DNA of 64,000 bases from Alcanivorax sp. 1008 (GTDB lineage: Bacteria > Pseudomonadota > Gammaproteobacteria > Pseudomonadales > Alcanivoracaceae). The notes beneath the pieces are model-generated. The model worked only from the letters and a program-made list of their open reading frames with translations, was not told where the DNA came from and made no database searches. Below are positions 39,788-48,176 of this stretch, in pieces. A program made the position numbers and the translations under genes. Each line of letters begins with the position of its first letter. Within the stretch, counting starts at the first letter, position 1. The stretch is from NCBI RefSeq assembly GCF_020667895.1, contig NZ_JAFMPS010000001.1, positions 372,001-436,000 of the forward strand, read 5' to 3'.

Positions 39788-42361
39788 TTACTCTGGTAGC
39801 TGCGGCTTCAAGGTAGTTAGCAATGCCGGTAGCACGGTCAGATTGCACAGCAGTGCAACCGCCATGGAGAAGCCGGTCAGGAGGCCGAAGTAGGCCGTGG
39901 GCACGAAATTCGACAGGGTCAGAATCGAGAAGCCGGCAATGATGGTGATTGAGGTGTAGTACATGGCTCGGCCGATGGAACTGTGACTGCGCTTCATCGC
40001 CTCAATATAGTTTTGATCCTGTGGCAACTCTTCGCCAAAGCGATGGATGTAATGAATCGAATCATCCACCGCAATGCCCACCGTAATGGCGGCGATGGTG
40101 ATGGTCATCAAATCCAGCGGCAAGCCGATCCAGCCCATCAATCCCAGTACCGCACCGGCACTTAGCAGGCTCGGCACCAACGCGATGGCGGCCAGTAGCG
40201 GCTTTCTAAACAGCAGCACCAGCATGACGAAGATCGCCGCAAAAACCAGCCCCAGGGTTTTGATCTGCGAGTTGAACAGGCTCTGCAGCATGTTGTTGTA
40301 CATCACCAGCGCACCGGTCAGGGTGACCTGCTCCGGGGTCAGGTCAAACTTCTCTATCAGCCCAGTGCCGATTCGCTCGATCAGCTCATTGCGCTGTAGT
40401 GTGGGGTCAGAATCGATTACCCGAATGGAGATGCGTAATTGATTGCCGTCGGCTGACAGATAGGGCTTGATCAGCTGGCTGCGCAGATTTTCTGGCACGA
40501 AGCTGGATAGCAGCATTAGCTGGACATAACTGAGTGGCCCGCCGTTAAGTTTCTCTGCGGTTTCGTAGGTCGTTGCCAGCGACAGCACCTTACCCGTTTC
40601 CGGAAAGGCGGAAAGCCACTGCTGTATTTCGGTGAGTTCCTTCAGCCGTTGCGGGGTAAACCAGTAGGCATTGCTAAGATCCTGACCGGTGCTCGCGCTG
40701 GGTGACGGGTCTGCAAAGGGGTCTGCAAAGGGGTCGTCAAATGGATCTGCCGGTGCTGCCGGGCCGGCGTCGGCGAACGGATCAGCAAACGGATCTGCAA
40801 ACGGATCCTGCTCCATCGGTGTGCTTTCTGACGCTGATGCGGGTGCATCAATAATGATATCCAGAGGGGTGGTGCCGCCCAGCTTGCGATCAATAAGCAG
40901 CATGCCCTGATGGATCTCGGTATCATCGTGAAAGTAATCAATAAAGCGATTCTCAACGGTAAGCCGGCTAATGCCAACGGCCGACCCCACCAGCACCAGC
41001 ATCGCCACTATCAGTACTGGCAGGCGGAAGCGGGCGGTGATCCCTGCCAACCATAAAGTCATGTTGCGCGTGTAGTCGTGGGAATGATCCGTTTTACCAG
41101 CCGGCAGCAAGGTCAACAGTACCGGCATCAGCAGATAACAGATCAGCAATGCCATGCCGATGCCAAAGGTCATCATCCAGCCGAAATCCATCACCGGGCG
41201 AATATCGCTGATCACCAGCGACGCAAAGCCGACCATGGTGGTCAGAATCATGTATACGGAAGGGCGCATCATATGCAGGGTGGTCTGTTGTACCAGCCAG
41301 CGGGGCTCAGCCAGTGGATTACTTTGCTGAAACTCCCGGTAGCGCACAATCAGATGGATGGTGATCGACATGGTGATGATCAGCAGCAAGGAAATGTAGT
41401 TCGAGCTGATCACGGTTACTTTCCAGTCGAGGGTGCTGAGCAGGCCGGTCAGCCAAAGACTGGCAAGACCACAGCAGGCCAGTGAGATGGCGGCCCAGCG
41501 TGGCTGGCGGAAAATGATTAGCAGGCTGAGCAAAATAAACAGCAGCACACCCACACCAAAGGTGCTCAGGTCATTACGGATAAACTGAACCATGTCGGTG
41601 GTAATCATCGGTACGCCACCGAGAAACAGGTCGGCCTGATCACGATGGCCGTCCAGAATGGAGCGGAAGGTGGCGATACTTTTAGCGGTGCGTTTTTGTT
41701 GGGCCGCGCTGTAATCACTGAACTGGCGGCGTAACTCAGCCAGCTTCTGCTGGCCGCTTTTATCCAGTTCGCCACGCTCCTCCAGCAGGCTTAGATCGTT
41801 GCGCTGGTAGAGCAGATCGAAATAGCGCTGATCCCTTTCGAAGCTCACCAGCAGGGCGGTGGTGCGCGCATCGCGGCTGACCAACATGTCGCGATAGGCT
41901 GGGTTTTCGCTAACGAACTCCTTTTCAGCCAGAGACAGGTCAACGCCGTCATCGCGCAGGGTGCGATAGTTGTTGGCCAGTTCGGAAAACTTCACCGCCG
42001 GGCTAAATAGCAGCGGCACATCCAGCACGGAGTACACCGCCTTTACCCGGTCCACTGCAGAGAGCTTGTGATGCAGGCTGTCGAGATCGTCGAGGGTCTG
42101 ACGGGCGAATAGGGGCTGATTCTTCGGTGTATAGGTGACAATCAGAAAATCACTGCCGCCATAGCGCTTTGATATTTCCCGATAGAATTCCAGCGCCTTG
42201 TCGTGCTCCAGTACCAGGGAGTCCGCTGAAGCATCCAGACGAAAGTGGCGCACCTGAAAAGCGGCTGCAACACTGATCAGTACCAGCAGCACAAGCCAGA
42301 TCTTTGGATGGTTCAGCACCCAGCGCTGGTAGAGACCAAATAGACGATGAGACAGCATCAA
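39788..42361 (-). CDS. MMPL/RND-family exporter with Asp-Pro-Phe-Ala repeat tract
   Basis: 857-aa polytopic RND-superfamily protein (MMPL/SSD type), probably moving lipids or hydrophobic compounds across or out of the inner membrane. One N-terminal helix (about 20-37), a periplasmic domain, a block of helices about 240-450, a second periplasmic domain and a final helix block ending near residue 850 give the duplicated RND topology; TVGIAVDDSIHYIHRF is the helix-4-type motif of the second half. Residues about 517-551 are an acidic low-complexity insert of DPFAD units inside the second periplasmic domain. It is 65 bp downstream of an SRPBCC gene on the same strand. The substrate is unknown. Confidence 0.85.
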   Translation of the reverse strand: MMLSHRLFGLYQRWVLNHPKIWLVLLVLISVAAAFQVRHFRLDASADSLVLEHDKALEFYREISKRYGGSDFLIVTYTPKNQPLFARQTLDDLDSLHHKLSAVDRVKAVYSVLDVPLLFSPAVKFSELANNYRTLRDDGVDLSLAEKEFVSENPAYRDMLVSRDARTTALLVSFERDQRYFDLLYQRNDLSLLEERGELDKSGQQKLAELRRQFSDYSAAQQKRTAKSIATFRSILDGHRDQADLFLGGVPMITTDMVQFIRNDLSTFGVGVLLFILLSLLIIFRQPRWAAISLACCGLASLWLTGLLSTLDWKVTVISSNYISLLLIITMSITIHLIVRYREFQQSNPLAEPRWLVQQTTLHMMRPSVYMILTTMVGFASLVISDIRPVMDFGWMMTFGIGMALLICYLLMPVLLTLLPAGKTDHSHDYTRNMTLWLAGITARFRLPVLIVAMLVLVGSAVGISRLTVENRFIDYFHDDTEIHQGMLLIDRKLGGTTPLDIIIDAPASASESTPMEQDPFADPFADPFADAGPAAPADPFDDPFADPFADPSPSASTGQDLSNAYWFTPQRLKELTEIQQWLSAFPETGKVLSLATTYETAEKLNGGPLSYVQLMLLSSFVPENLRSQLIKPYLSADGNQLRISIRVIDSDPTLQRNELIERIGTGLIEKFDLTPEQVTLTGALVMYNNMLQSLFNSQIKTLGLVFAAIFVMLVLLFRKPLLAAIALVPSLLSAGAVLGLMGWIGLPLDLMTITIAAITVGIAVDDSIHYIHRFGEELPQDQNYIEAMKRSHSSIGRAMYYTSITIIAGFSILTLSNFVPTAYFGLLTGFSMAVALLCNLTVLPALLTTLKPQLPE
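40707..40812. repeat. 12-bp coding tandem repeats in the MMPL gene
   Basis: Within the transporter gene two arrays of 12-bp units occur: GGGTCTGCAAAG twice plus a variant near 40707-40742, and AACGGATCTGCA-type units near 40775-40812. Each unit encodes Asp-Pro-Phe-Ala on the minus strand. Because the unit is a multiple of three, slippage would change protein length without a frameshift. Confidence 0.85.
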
Positions 42362-42426
42362 GCACTCCGTGGCGGTAGGCGGGTGTCAGGAGGAGAGAAG
42401 GGCGGAGTGGGCCTCCGCCCATGGGC

Positions 42427-42858
42427 TTAGAACATGGCCGCCAGTTCGCGGGCGAAGCGGTCGTTGAAGCGGCGAATCAGGCCCGCTGCAGGCCAGACCA
42501 GCAGGGTCATGAGGCCTTCAGACCATTCTTCATGGTGAATCCGGCACTGGTCGTCGCCAACCGGGATGAACGAGAAACGATGTTTGATGCTGGCGCCGGG
42601 TAGCTCCAGGCCCCAGGTGATGCTGCGCTCTGGCTGGACGTCAAGCAGACGCACAACCAGCGGTGGTGCTGGCAGGTTATCGACCTTCGGTGCGAACATC
42701 AGGAACGAACCCTTACGCCACTCCCCGCCGAATAATCTGGCTTTGTCGATGGCGCCGGACCAGTCGGCCCAATCGTCGATATTGCAGAAGAAGCGATAGG
42801 CTTGACGCGCCGACACGGGCGCCTCCGTAACAAGATCAGTGTAGTAACGTTTCAGCAT
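42427..42858 (-). CDS. SRPBCC (polyketide cyclase/START-like) family protein
   Basis: Small soluble protein of 143 aa with a helix-grip fold predicted to bind a hydrophobic ligand. MLKRYYTDLVTEAPVSARQA starts the first strand, FFCNIDDWADWSGAIDKARL is the typical early helix-strand region, and a long C-terminal helix ends RFNDRFARELAAMF. I chose the ATG at 42858; the longer frame to 42924 starts with a Gly/Pro-rich stretch unlike the family. It is followed by the MMPL exporter (a possible operon) and is divergent from an AraC regulator. A GC hairpin lies at 42400-42420, just after the stop. Confidence 0.75.
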   Translation of the reverse strand: MLKRYYTDLVTEAPVSARQAYRFFCNIDDWADWSGAIDKARLFGGEWRKGSFLMFAPKVDNLPAPPLVVRLLDVQPERSITWGLELPGASIKHRFSFIPVGDDQCRIHHEEWSEGLMTLLVWPAAGLIRRFNDRFARELAAMF

Positions 42859-42987
42859 GGAAGATGACTCCGGTTCATGACCGGCCAAGGGTAGCGGTAG
42901 GTGGCCACCGGGGCCAGTCCCCATGGGTCATTTACCTGTGTGCAGCTTCACCGTATGTTGACGCCATACTGCAGTCAGGAAGTGCTG

Positions 42988-44016
42988 ATGACCGATATCC
43001 TGCTGCCGGCATCCATATTGCCGGGCTTACTGGAAATCGCCCTGAAGGGGCGGCTGAATATACAGGCGCTATTTGAGCAGGCTGGCATTGATGCCGATGC
43101 GGTGGGCTCTGCGGAGCACTTTATCCGCATTGAGCAGCTTGATGACCTGCTTAGTAGTGCCTTCGCCCAAGCGGAGGATCCCTGCTTTGGCCTCACCGTG
43201 GGTCGCGATAGTCACTACGGCAATATGGATCTGCTGGGTAATCTGATGGCCACCAGTGACACGCTGGAGCAGGCCATCCATTGCCTGTTGCTGTTTAAAA
43301 ACTTGCTGGTGCCCTATCTGACCTTCGAACTGACCAGTGATAAGCAGCGCTGTCTGTTGGCAGTGAGTTCAGATGAAAGCCTCAAGTTTACCCGCACCCG
43401 CACCCACAATGAGCTGGTGGTTGCCACCATGGTGGCTATTGGCCGGTCGTTGACGGGAGGGGATCTGGCCATCCGCGCGGTTCGCCTTCGTCACCCGCAG
43501 CCGCCGGAGCTGGACCAGTATCAGGAATTCTTTGCCGCGCCGCTGACCTTCGATCACTGGCGCAACGAGATGGAGATGGATCCCGCTGCGCTGCAAGTGC
43601 CGCTTGCCACCGCCTATCCAAAATATCATCAGCGTTTGCGCCGGCTGGCAGAGCAGCAGTTGGCCAGCCTGTCCCGAGCTAGTGGTCTGGTCGGTAGAGT
43701 GCAGAGTCTGCTGGAGCAACGCCTGGGCCAGCCAGAGGCGGGCATTGAGTCGATTGCGGCAGCACTGAACATGACGCCACGCACCTTGCAGCGCCATCTT
43801 GCCGATGAAAAGGTGCGTTTTGTCGAGCTGCGAGAACGGGTTCGACACCAGCGCGCCTGTGAATTACTTAGTCAGCATGAAATTCCATTTGCGTTGATTG
43901 CTGAACAACTTGGCTTTGCTGATGTGGCTAACTTCTATCATGCGTTCAAACGCTGGGAGGGGTGTGCGCCGGGGGAATATCGACGCCGACAGCAGGGTCG
44001 GAGGCATTTACTATGA
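42988..44016 (+). CDS. AraC-family regulator with arabinose-binding-like N-domain
   Basis: 342-aa transcription regulator. Residues about 15-200 resemble the PF12625 sensor domain found in OruR/ArgR-like regulators (DLLGNLMATSDTLEQAIHCL). The C-terminal 100 residues are an AraC double helix-turn-helix: GIESIAAALNMTPRTLQRHL then IPFALIAEQLGFADVANFYH and AFKRWEGCAPGEYRR. ATG 42988 is preferred over the longer frame from 42901, with AGGA just upstream. It is divergent from the SRPBCC-MMPL pair and may control it. The effector is unknown. Confidence 0.88.
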   Translation: MTDILLPASILPGLLEIALKGRLNIQALFEQAGIDADAVGSAEHFIRIEQLDDLLSSAFAQAEDPCFGLTVGRDSHYGNMDLLGNLMATSDTLEQAIHCLLLFKNLLVPYLTFELTSDKQRCLLAVSSDESLKFTRTRTHNELVVATMVAIGRSLTGGDLAIRAVRLRHPQPPELDQYQEFFAAPLTFDHWRNEMEMDPAALQVPLATAYPKYHQRLRRLAEQQLASLSRASGLVGRVQSLLEQRLGQPEAGIESIAAALNMTPRTLQRHLADEKVRFVELRERVRHQRACELLSQHEIPFALIAEQLGFADVANFYHAFKRWEGCAPGEYRRRQQGRRHLL

Positions 44017-44080
44017 AAGGCAAGCATTGGCCTCAAGTGGTTTTCGGCATATTGATTGTCCTGCCTGCCTGCCTGGATGG

Positions 44081-44108
44081 TTGCTGATGCGCCGGGCTGA
44101 ATTAATAT
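44081..44108 (+). promoter_or_regulatory. candidate promoter of the AT-rich orphan gene
   Basis: TTGCTG (44081-44086), 16 bases, TAATAT (44103-44108), 57 bases before the orphan start. A (CCTG)4 run lies just upstream at 44060-44075. Confidence 0.4.
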
Positions 44109-44164
44109 AGGGTGGCTGCCTTGGCGGTGAGACTCCATGGCAACCAAAGCAAGAGGAGATCGCA

Positions 44165-44587
44165 ATGCTCAAGACTTCAATGCAATCAGCGATGACTATT
44201 TGTCTCTGGGTATTTTCTTCCGGTTTAGTGTTGGCGGATGAAACTTGGAGTTTTATCCATCGCGAAATCGTGGAAAAAAGAATTTTACCCGTTGAGTTTC
44301 GTGTCTATGAGAATGATTTGGATGAACTATCTCCAAAGAGGGTTCGAGATGTTGTGTTTTGCATTTCATACGTGTTGGTGTTGAGGGGGTTCGGCGAAGT
44401 TATTGATGTTCGCGAGAAGGTTATTTCTAATAAAAAGGGATTTTTGAGTGGTGTAAATTATTGTTTATCTGATAAGGCTCCTGAGCAACAGCCGGTAGCC
44501 GGTATTGAGATTGGTCGGATGCAGTATGACTTTTTCGGGGTTGCAGATGATCACTATTTTCACCTCATTGGCCCAGTTGATTACTAA
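44165..44587 (+). CDS. unknown small secreted protein
   Basis: 140-aa protein I do not recognise. Residues 1-24 look like a signal peptide (hydrophobic stretch MTICLWVFSSGLVLA, cleavage before DETW). The mature part has two Cys (in VVFCISY and VNYCLSD), which could form a disulfide, and ends in HYFHLIGPVDY. GAGGAG six bases before the ATG is a strong ribosome-binding site and supports a real gene. The coding sequence is visibly AT-rich, using AAA, TTT, GAT and TTA codons far more than its neighbours, which suggests horizontal acquisition. It stands alone between the AraC gene and cydA. Confidence 0.7.
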   Translation: MLKTSMQSAMTICLWVFSSGLVLADETWSFIHREIVEKRILPVEFRVYENDLDELSPKRVRDVVFCISYVLVLRGFGEVIDVREKVISNKKGFLSGVNYCLSDKAPEQQPVAGIEIGRMQYDFFGVADDHYFHLIGPVDY

Positions 44588-44876
44588 TAATATGCTCCCT
44601 GGTGATTTCTGAAGGAGCGGTAGCTGGCGGCTTGAGTACCATGTTGTGGATAATGCGGGTTAAAGAAGATCTGCACGAACGCATTCGGCGAGCGGGGATA
44701 TTCCTCAGGGCTCTAGCTGTCGGTAGTGGGTGTTTCCGTGGCGCTGCCCAGCCTTGCGCGAGGCATCGTGGTGCGTGACTTCTCAGGCTGGCCGCGGGCA
44801 TTCTGCCGCATCGGATGTCTGTCGCCATATGCTATTATCCCTCCCGCCCTAGATGCCCCCCGGAGGACTGTCCGCC
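44588..44876. other. intergenic region before cydA, no recognised gene
   Basis: Both strands contain only short unsupported reading frames (for example 44641-44778, plus, 45 codons, no ribosome-binding site). The first 40 bases are AT-rich like the orphan gene; the rest returns to chromosomal composition. The last 50 bases hold the cyd promoter candidate. Confidence 0.6.
44830..44838 (+). promoter_or_regulatory. candidate extended -10 promoter of cydAB
   Basis: TG-C-TATTAT at 44830-44838, about 39 bases before the cydA start; the -35 region (ATCGGA at 44810-44815) is weak. The expected transcript starts near 44845. Confidence 0.45.
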
Positions 44877-46247
44877 ATGGAACTTGATCCGTTTATGCTG
44901 GCGCGGATGCAGTTCGCCGCCAATATCAGTTTTCATATCCTGTTTCCCACCATCACCATCGGTTTGTGCTGGATCCTGCTGTATTTCCGGGTGCGCTTTA
45001 CCCTGTCCGGGGACAAGGCTTGGGAATATGCCTATTCGTTCTGGGTGAAGATCTTTGCCCTGAGCTTTGCGCTGGGAGTGGTGTCCGGCATCACCATGAG
45101 TTTCCAGTTTGGCACCAACTGGCCCGGGTTTATGGAACGGGCCGGGAATATTGCCGGGCCGCTGCTTGGCTATGAGGTGCTGACGGCGTTTTTTCTGGAG
45201 GCCTCGTTCCTCGGCATCATGCTGTTTGGCAAGGAGCGGGTGTCGAACCGCATGCATCTGATTGCCACGGCGCTGGTGGCGATTGGTACGACATTCTCGG
45301 CTTTCTGGATTCTGAGTCTGAATTCGTGGATGCAGACCCCGGCCGGTTATCGGATCGAGGACGGCGTGTTCTTTGTTGAGAGCTGGTGGGAAGTAATCTT
45401 CAACCCGTCCTTCCCGTATCGCTTCTTTCATATGCTTAATGCTTCGCTGCTCACGGCGGCGTTTCTGATTATGGGCATCAGTGCCTGGCGGGCGTTGAAG
45501 CAGGTGGATGGCCCGGCCACCTGGCGGGTGATGCGCACCGGCGCGGCCATGGCTACGCTGCTGGCGCCGCTGCAGATCTGGATCGGTGACTTGCATGGCC
45601 TGAACACACTTGAGCATCAGCCGGCCAAGGTGGCGGCGATGGAGGGCATCTGGGAAACGGAAAACGGCGCGCCGCTGACGCTGTTTGGTTTTCCCGATGA
45701 GGAAGCAAAGACTACGCACTTCGCCATTAAGGTGCCGAAGCTGGCCAGCCTGATCCTCACCCATGAGTGGGACGGCGAAGTGAAAGGCCTGAACGAGTTT
45801 GAGGGCACCACGCCGCCAGTGGCGCCGGTGTTCTGGGCGTTCCGGGTGATGGTCGGTATCGGTGTGCTGATGGTGCTGGTTGGTTGGTGGGCCAGCTTTG
45901 TGTTATTCCGGCAGCCACAGGAAAGTCGCGGCGAACATCCGTGGTTGATGCGGGCGTTATCAGCGATGACCTTCTCCGGCTGGATCGCGGTGCTGGCCGG
46001 CTGGTATGTCACCGAGATCGGTCGCCAGCCGTGGGTCGTCAACGGCCTGCTGCGTACCTCGGAAGTGGTGGCAGATCATGCTGCTGCCACCCTGATGGGC
46101 ACGCTGCTCGGATACGTCGGTTTGTATATTTTTCTGCTGATATCCTATATCGCGGCGCTGCGTTATCTCGCCACCAAGCCGGCGCGCTCGTTGTCCCTGT
46201 TGCCACAGGCGCAGCGTTTTCACAAAGCGGAAGAGGAGGGTGCGTGA
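44877..46247 (+). CDS. cydA: cytochrome bd-type quinol oxidase subunit I, CIO-like
   Basis: Haem-binding subunit of a bd-family quinol oxidase in the inner membrane, reducing O2 to water. It is 456 aa from ATG 44877 (GGAGG ten bases upstream). MELDPFMLARMQFAANISFH carries His20, the equivalent of the E. coli haem b595/d axial His19; PFRFFHMLNAS-type sequence (YRFFHMLNASLL) holds the haem b558 His. The quinol loop is short (GWYVTEIGRQPWVV immediately follows a helix), as in cyanide-insensitive oxidases (CioA) rather than E. coli CydA. It overlaps cydB by TGATG. Confidence 0.93.
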   Translation: MELDPFMLARMQFAANISFHILFPTITIGLCWILLYFRVRFTLSGDKAWEYAYSFWVKIFALSFALGVVSGITMSFQFGTNWPGFMERAGNIAGPLLGYEVLTAFFLEASFLGIMLFGKERVSNRMHLIATALVAIGTTFSAFWILSLNSWMQTPAGYRIEDGVFFVESWWEVIFNPSFPYRFFHMLNASLLTAAFLIMGISAWRALKQVDGPATWRVMRTGAAMATLLAPLQIWIGDLHGLNTLEHQPAKVAAMEGIWETENGAPLTLFGFPDEEAKTTHFAIKVPKLASLILTHEWDGEVKGLNEFEGTTPPVAPVFWAFRVMVGIGVLMVLVGWWASFVLFRQPQESRGEHPWLMRALSAMTFSGWIAVLAGWYVTEIGRQPWVVNGLLRTSEVVADHAAATLMGTLLGYVGLYIFLLISYIAALRYLATKPARSLSLLPQAQRFHKAEEEGA

Positions 46248-47245
46248 TGGATCTGTCATTCTGGTTGCCGCTGTTTTTTGCCGGGGCCATGGGCCTCGCG
46301 CTGCTGATTTATGTGCTGCTCGATGGTTACGATCTTGGTATCGGCGTTTTGCTGCCGTTTGCCAGTGATGATGAAAAGGATCTGATGATCGGTTCCATCG
46401 GCCCGTTCTGGGATGCCAATGAAACCTGGATCGTGCTCGGTGTCGGCATTCTGCTGATTGCTTTTCCGCAAGCCCACGGCATTGTTCTGACGGCGCTGTA
46501 TCTGCCGGTGACCATCATGCTGATGGGGTTGATTCTGCGCGGTGTGGCGTTCGATTTTCGGGTCAAGGCCGGTGATGCACGCAAGGGTATGTGGAATGCG
46601 TTGTTTGCTGCCGGTTCGCTGATTGCTTCTGCGGCACAGGGCTGGATGCTTGGTGCCTATATCACCGGCCTGCGCGACGACACCACCGGGCTGCTGTTCT
46701 CTGCCTTGATCGCCGTGACGCTGCCGGCGCTGTATGTGCTGCTGGGTTCCGCCTGGCTATTGATCAAGACTGACGGCGTCTTGTTTGAGAAGGCGATTCG
46801 CTGGGGCCGTAATGCTCTGCTGCCGATGGGCCTGTGTCTGCTTCTGGTATCGGTAGCAACGCCGCTGGTTAGCAGCGTAATTGCCGATAAATGGTTCACC
46901 CTGCCCAATGCCATCGGCCTGCTGCCGATTCCGCTGATTACTGCTACGGCGTATGCGGGCTTGGTGTGGCTGTTCAATAGCCCGGTGATTTTGCGCAGTG
47001 GTTATGGCTGGTTGATTTTTGCCGCACTCACAGTGATCTGCGTGATGGCCAGTATCGGTTTGGGCTACAGCCTGTTCCCGGAAATTATTATCGGTCGTCT
47101 GGATCTGTGGGAGGCGGCGGCAGCCACCGAATCGCTGCTGTTTATTTTCTGGGGCACGGTGATTACCTTGCCGGCGATTCTTGGCTACACGTTCTTTATC
47201 TATCGGGTGTTTCGCGGCAAGGCGACGGCGCTGAGTTACGACTGA
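46247..47245 (+). CDS. cydB: cytochrome bd-type quinol oxidase subunit II
   Basis: Membrane partner subunit of the bd oxidase. It is 332 aa with about eight to nine helices. ALLIYVLLDGYDLGIGVLLP, DANETWIVLGVGILLIAFPQ and LILRGVAFDFR are the CydB signatures. The start at 46247 overlaps the cydA stop; the longer frame from 45884 lies inside cydA. I see no cydX-like small gene after it, although the 48-bp gap leaves no room for one. A weak terminator follows. Confidence 0.95.
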   Translation: MDLSFWLPLFFAGAMGLALLIYVLLDGYDLGIGVLLPFASDDEKDLMIGSIGPFWDANETWIVLGVGILLIAFPQAHGIVLTALYLPVTIMLMGLILRGVAFDFRVKAGDARKGMWNALFAAGSLIASAAQGWMLGAYITGLRDDTTGLLFSALIAVTLPALYVLLGSAWLLIKTDGVLFEKAIRWGRNALLPMGLCLLLVSVATPLVSSVIADKWFTLPNAIGLLPIPLITATAYAGLVWLFNSPVILRSGYGWLIFAALTVICVMASIGLGYSLFPEIIIGRLDLWEAAAATESLLFIFWGTVITLPAILGYTFFIYRVFRGKATALSYD

Positions 47246-47281
47246 CCACTTGCTGGCAACTTCAGCTGAGGTCTGAATTGT

Positions 47282-47305
47282 GGGGGGGCGCAGTCACCCC
47301 TTTTT
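47282..47305 (+). terminator. possible terminator after cydB
   Basis: GGGGG (47282-47288 run) pairs with CACCCC (47295-47300), followed by five T. It overlaps the 3' end of the convergent SDR gene. The stem is short. Confidence 0.4.
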
Positions 47306-48100
47306 CTTCAGCTGGCTGGCCAACAGTCTATCCATGCCACGAAATAGCGGCTGTGGCAGTCGAGTAGCAGGGCCGGGAACGGCTGCTAGCAGGACGCTGC
47401 CCAGTGTGCCCAGCGGCCGGGCGATACGGGCCGGGCGTTTTTCGCAGGCTTCGACAATCCAGCCTGCCGCTTTTTTAACGTGCATCATCGGCATGTATTT
47501 GTAGATGTCCGTGCGCGATGACATGGGCGTGCGCACCATGGGGAAGTACACCACGGTGGTGCTGATACCCTGATGGCCCATCTCTGCCTGTAGCGAGCGG
47601 GTGAAGGATTCCAGTGCGCTCTTGCTGGCCAGATAGGCGGAAAACAGCGGGATAGGCACTTGGGTGGAGAGGCTGGAAATGTTCACCACATGGCCGATTC
47701 CCTGCTCCAGAAAGCGGGGAAGTAGTTTCAAGGTTATGGCCACCGCGCCGATGTAATTAAGCTGCACAGTGCGCTGGTAATCGTGCAGGCGATCCAGAGA
47801 CTGCTCAATCGGGCGACGAATGGAATGAGCGGCGTTATTGACCAGCGCATCAATGCGCGGCTGCTCAGCCAGAATGCGAGCGGCACAGGCCTCAATGGCA
47901 TCGTTATCGCTAAGATCACAGGGATAGATAAAAGCGCGGCCGCCGTTCATTTCGATGGCTTGCTGCACTTCGCGCAGTTGTTCCTCGCGGCGCGCTACCA
48001 GACACACGGTGGCGCCACGGCGTGCCATGATTTTCGCCGCTTCGGCGCCAATGCCACTGGAGGCGCCGGTCAAAACAATGGTCTGGTTATTCAGTTTCAT
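47294..48100 (-). CDS. short-chain dehydrogenase/reductase
   Basis: 268-aa NAD(P)-dependent oxidoreductase of the classical SDR type. TGASSGIGAEAAKIMARRGA is the cofactor motif, LVNNAAHS the NNAG-type motif, and the catalytic Ser (NISSLS), Tyr and Lys (SAYLASKSALESF) are present. The C-terminal 40 residues are hydrophobic or basic (LLAAVPGPATRLPQPLFRG), suggesting membrane association as in lipid-acting SDRs. Its substrate cannot be told. It is convergent with cydB and 77 bp downstream of the trhP-like gene on the same strand. Confidence 0.88.
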   Translation of the reverse strand: MKLNNQTIVLTGASSGIGAEAAKIMARRGATVCLVARREEQLREVQQAIEMNGGRAFIYPCDLSDNDAIEACAARILAEQPRIDALVNNAAHSIRRPIEQSLDRLHDYQRTVQLNYIGAVAITLKLLPRFLEQGIGHVVNISSLSTQVPIPLFSAYLASKSALESFTRSLQAEMGHQGISTTVVYFPMVRTPMSSRTDIYKYMPMMHVKKAAGWIVEACEKRPARIARPLGTLGSVLLAAVPGPATRLPQPLFRGMDRLLASQLKKKG

Positions 48101-48176
48101 TGTGATCCTCTGCCTGTCGCTGGCTTAATACTGCCGGGGTCTGCGCCGGGATTGTGGGTTGCTCATAATCCTGTTT

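Noticed and set aside
40707-40812. CRISPR-like direct repeats
   Set aside because: The repeats are 12-bp in-frame coding units within the MMPL gene with no spacers.
42400-42420. GGGCGGAG/CTCCGCCC hairpin as a terminator between the SRPBCC and MMPL genes
   Set aside because: The stem is good but no T-run follows in the direction of transcription, so I did not call a terminator.
44060-44075. (CCTG)4 tetranucleotide run as a phase-variation tract
   Set aside because: Only four units and it lies between genes, upstream of the orphan promoter; too short to argue for switching.
44641-44778. 45-codon plus-strand frame between the orphan gene and cydA
   Set aside because: No ribosome-binding site, no similarity I recognise, and a composition typical of non-coding sequence; I also considered a transposase remnant but see no terminal repeats or conserved motif.
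44835-45764. 309-codon open frame on the minus strand opposite cydA
   Set aside because: It is rich in Arg, Gln, His and Pro, lacks any recognisable domain or ribosome-binding site, and is antisense to a clear cydA.
45884-46246. Extended N-terminus of CydB inside cydA
   Set aside because: The extra 121 residues are an out-of-frame reading of cydA; the ATG at 46247 matches the CydB family start.
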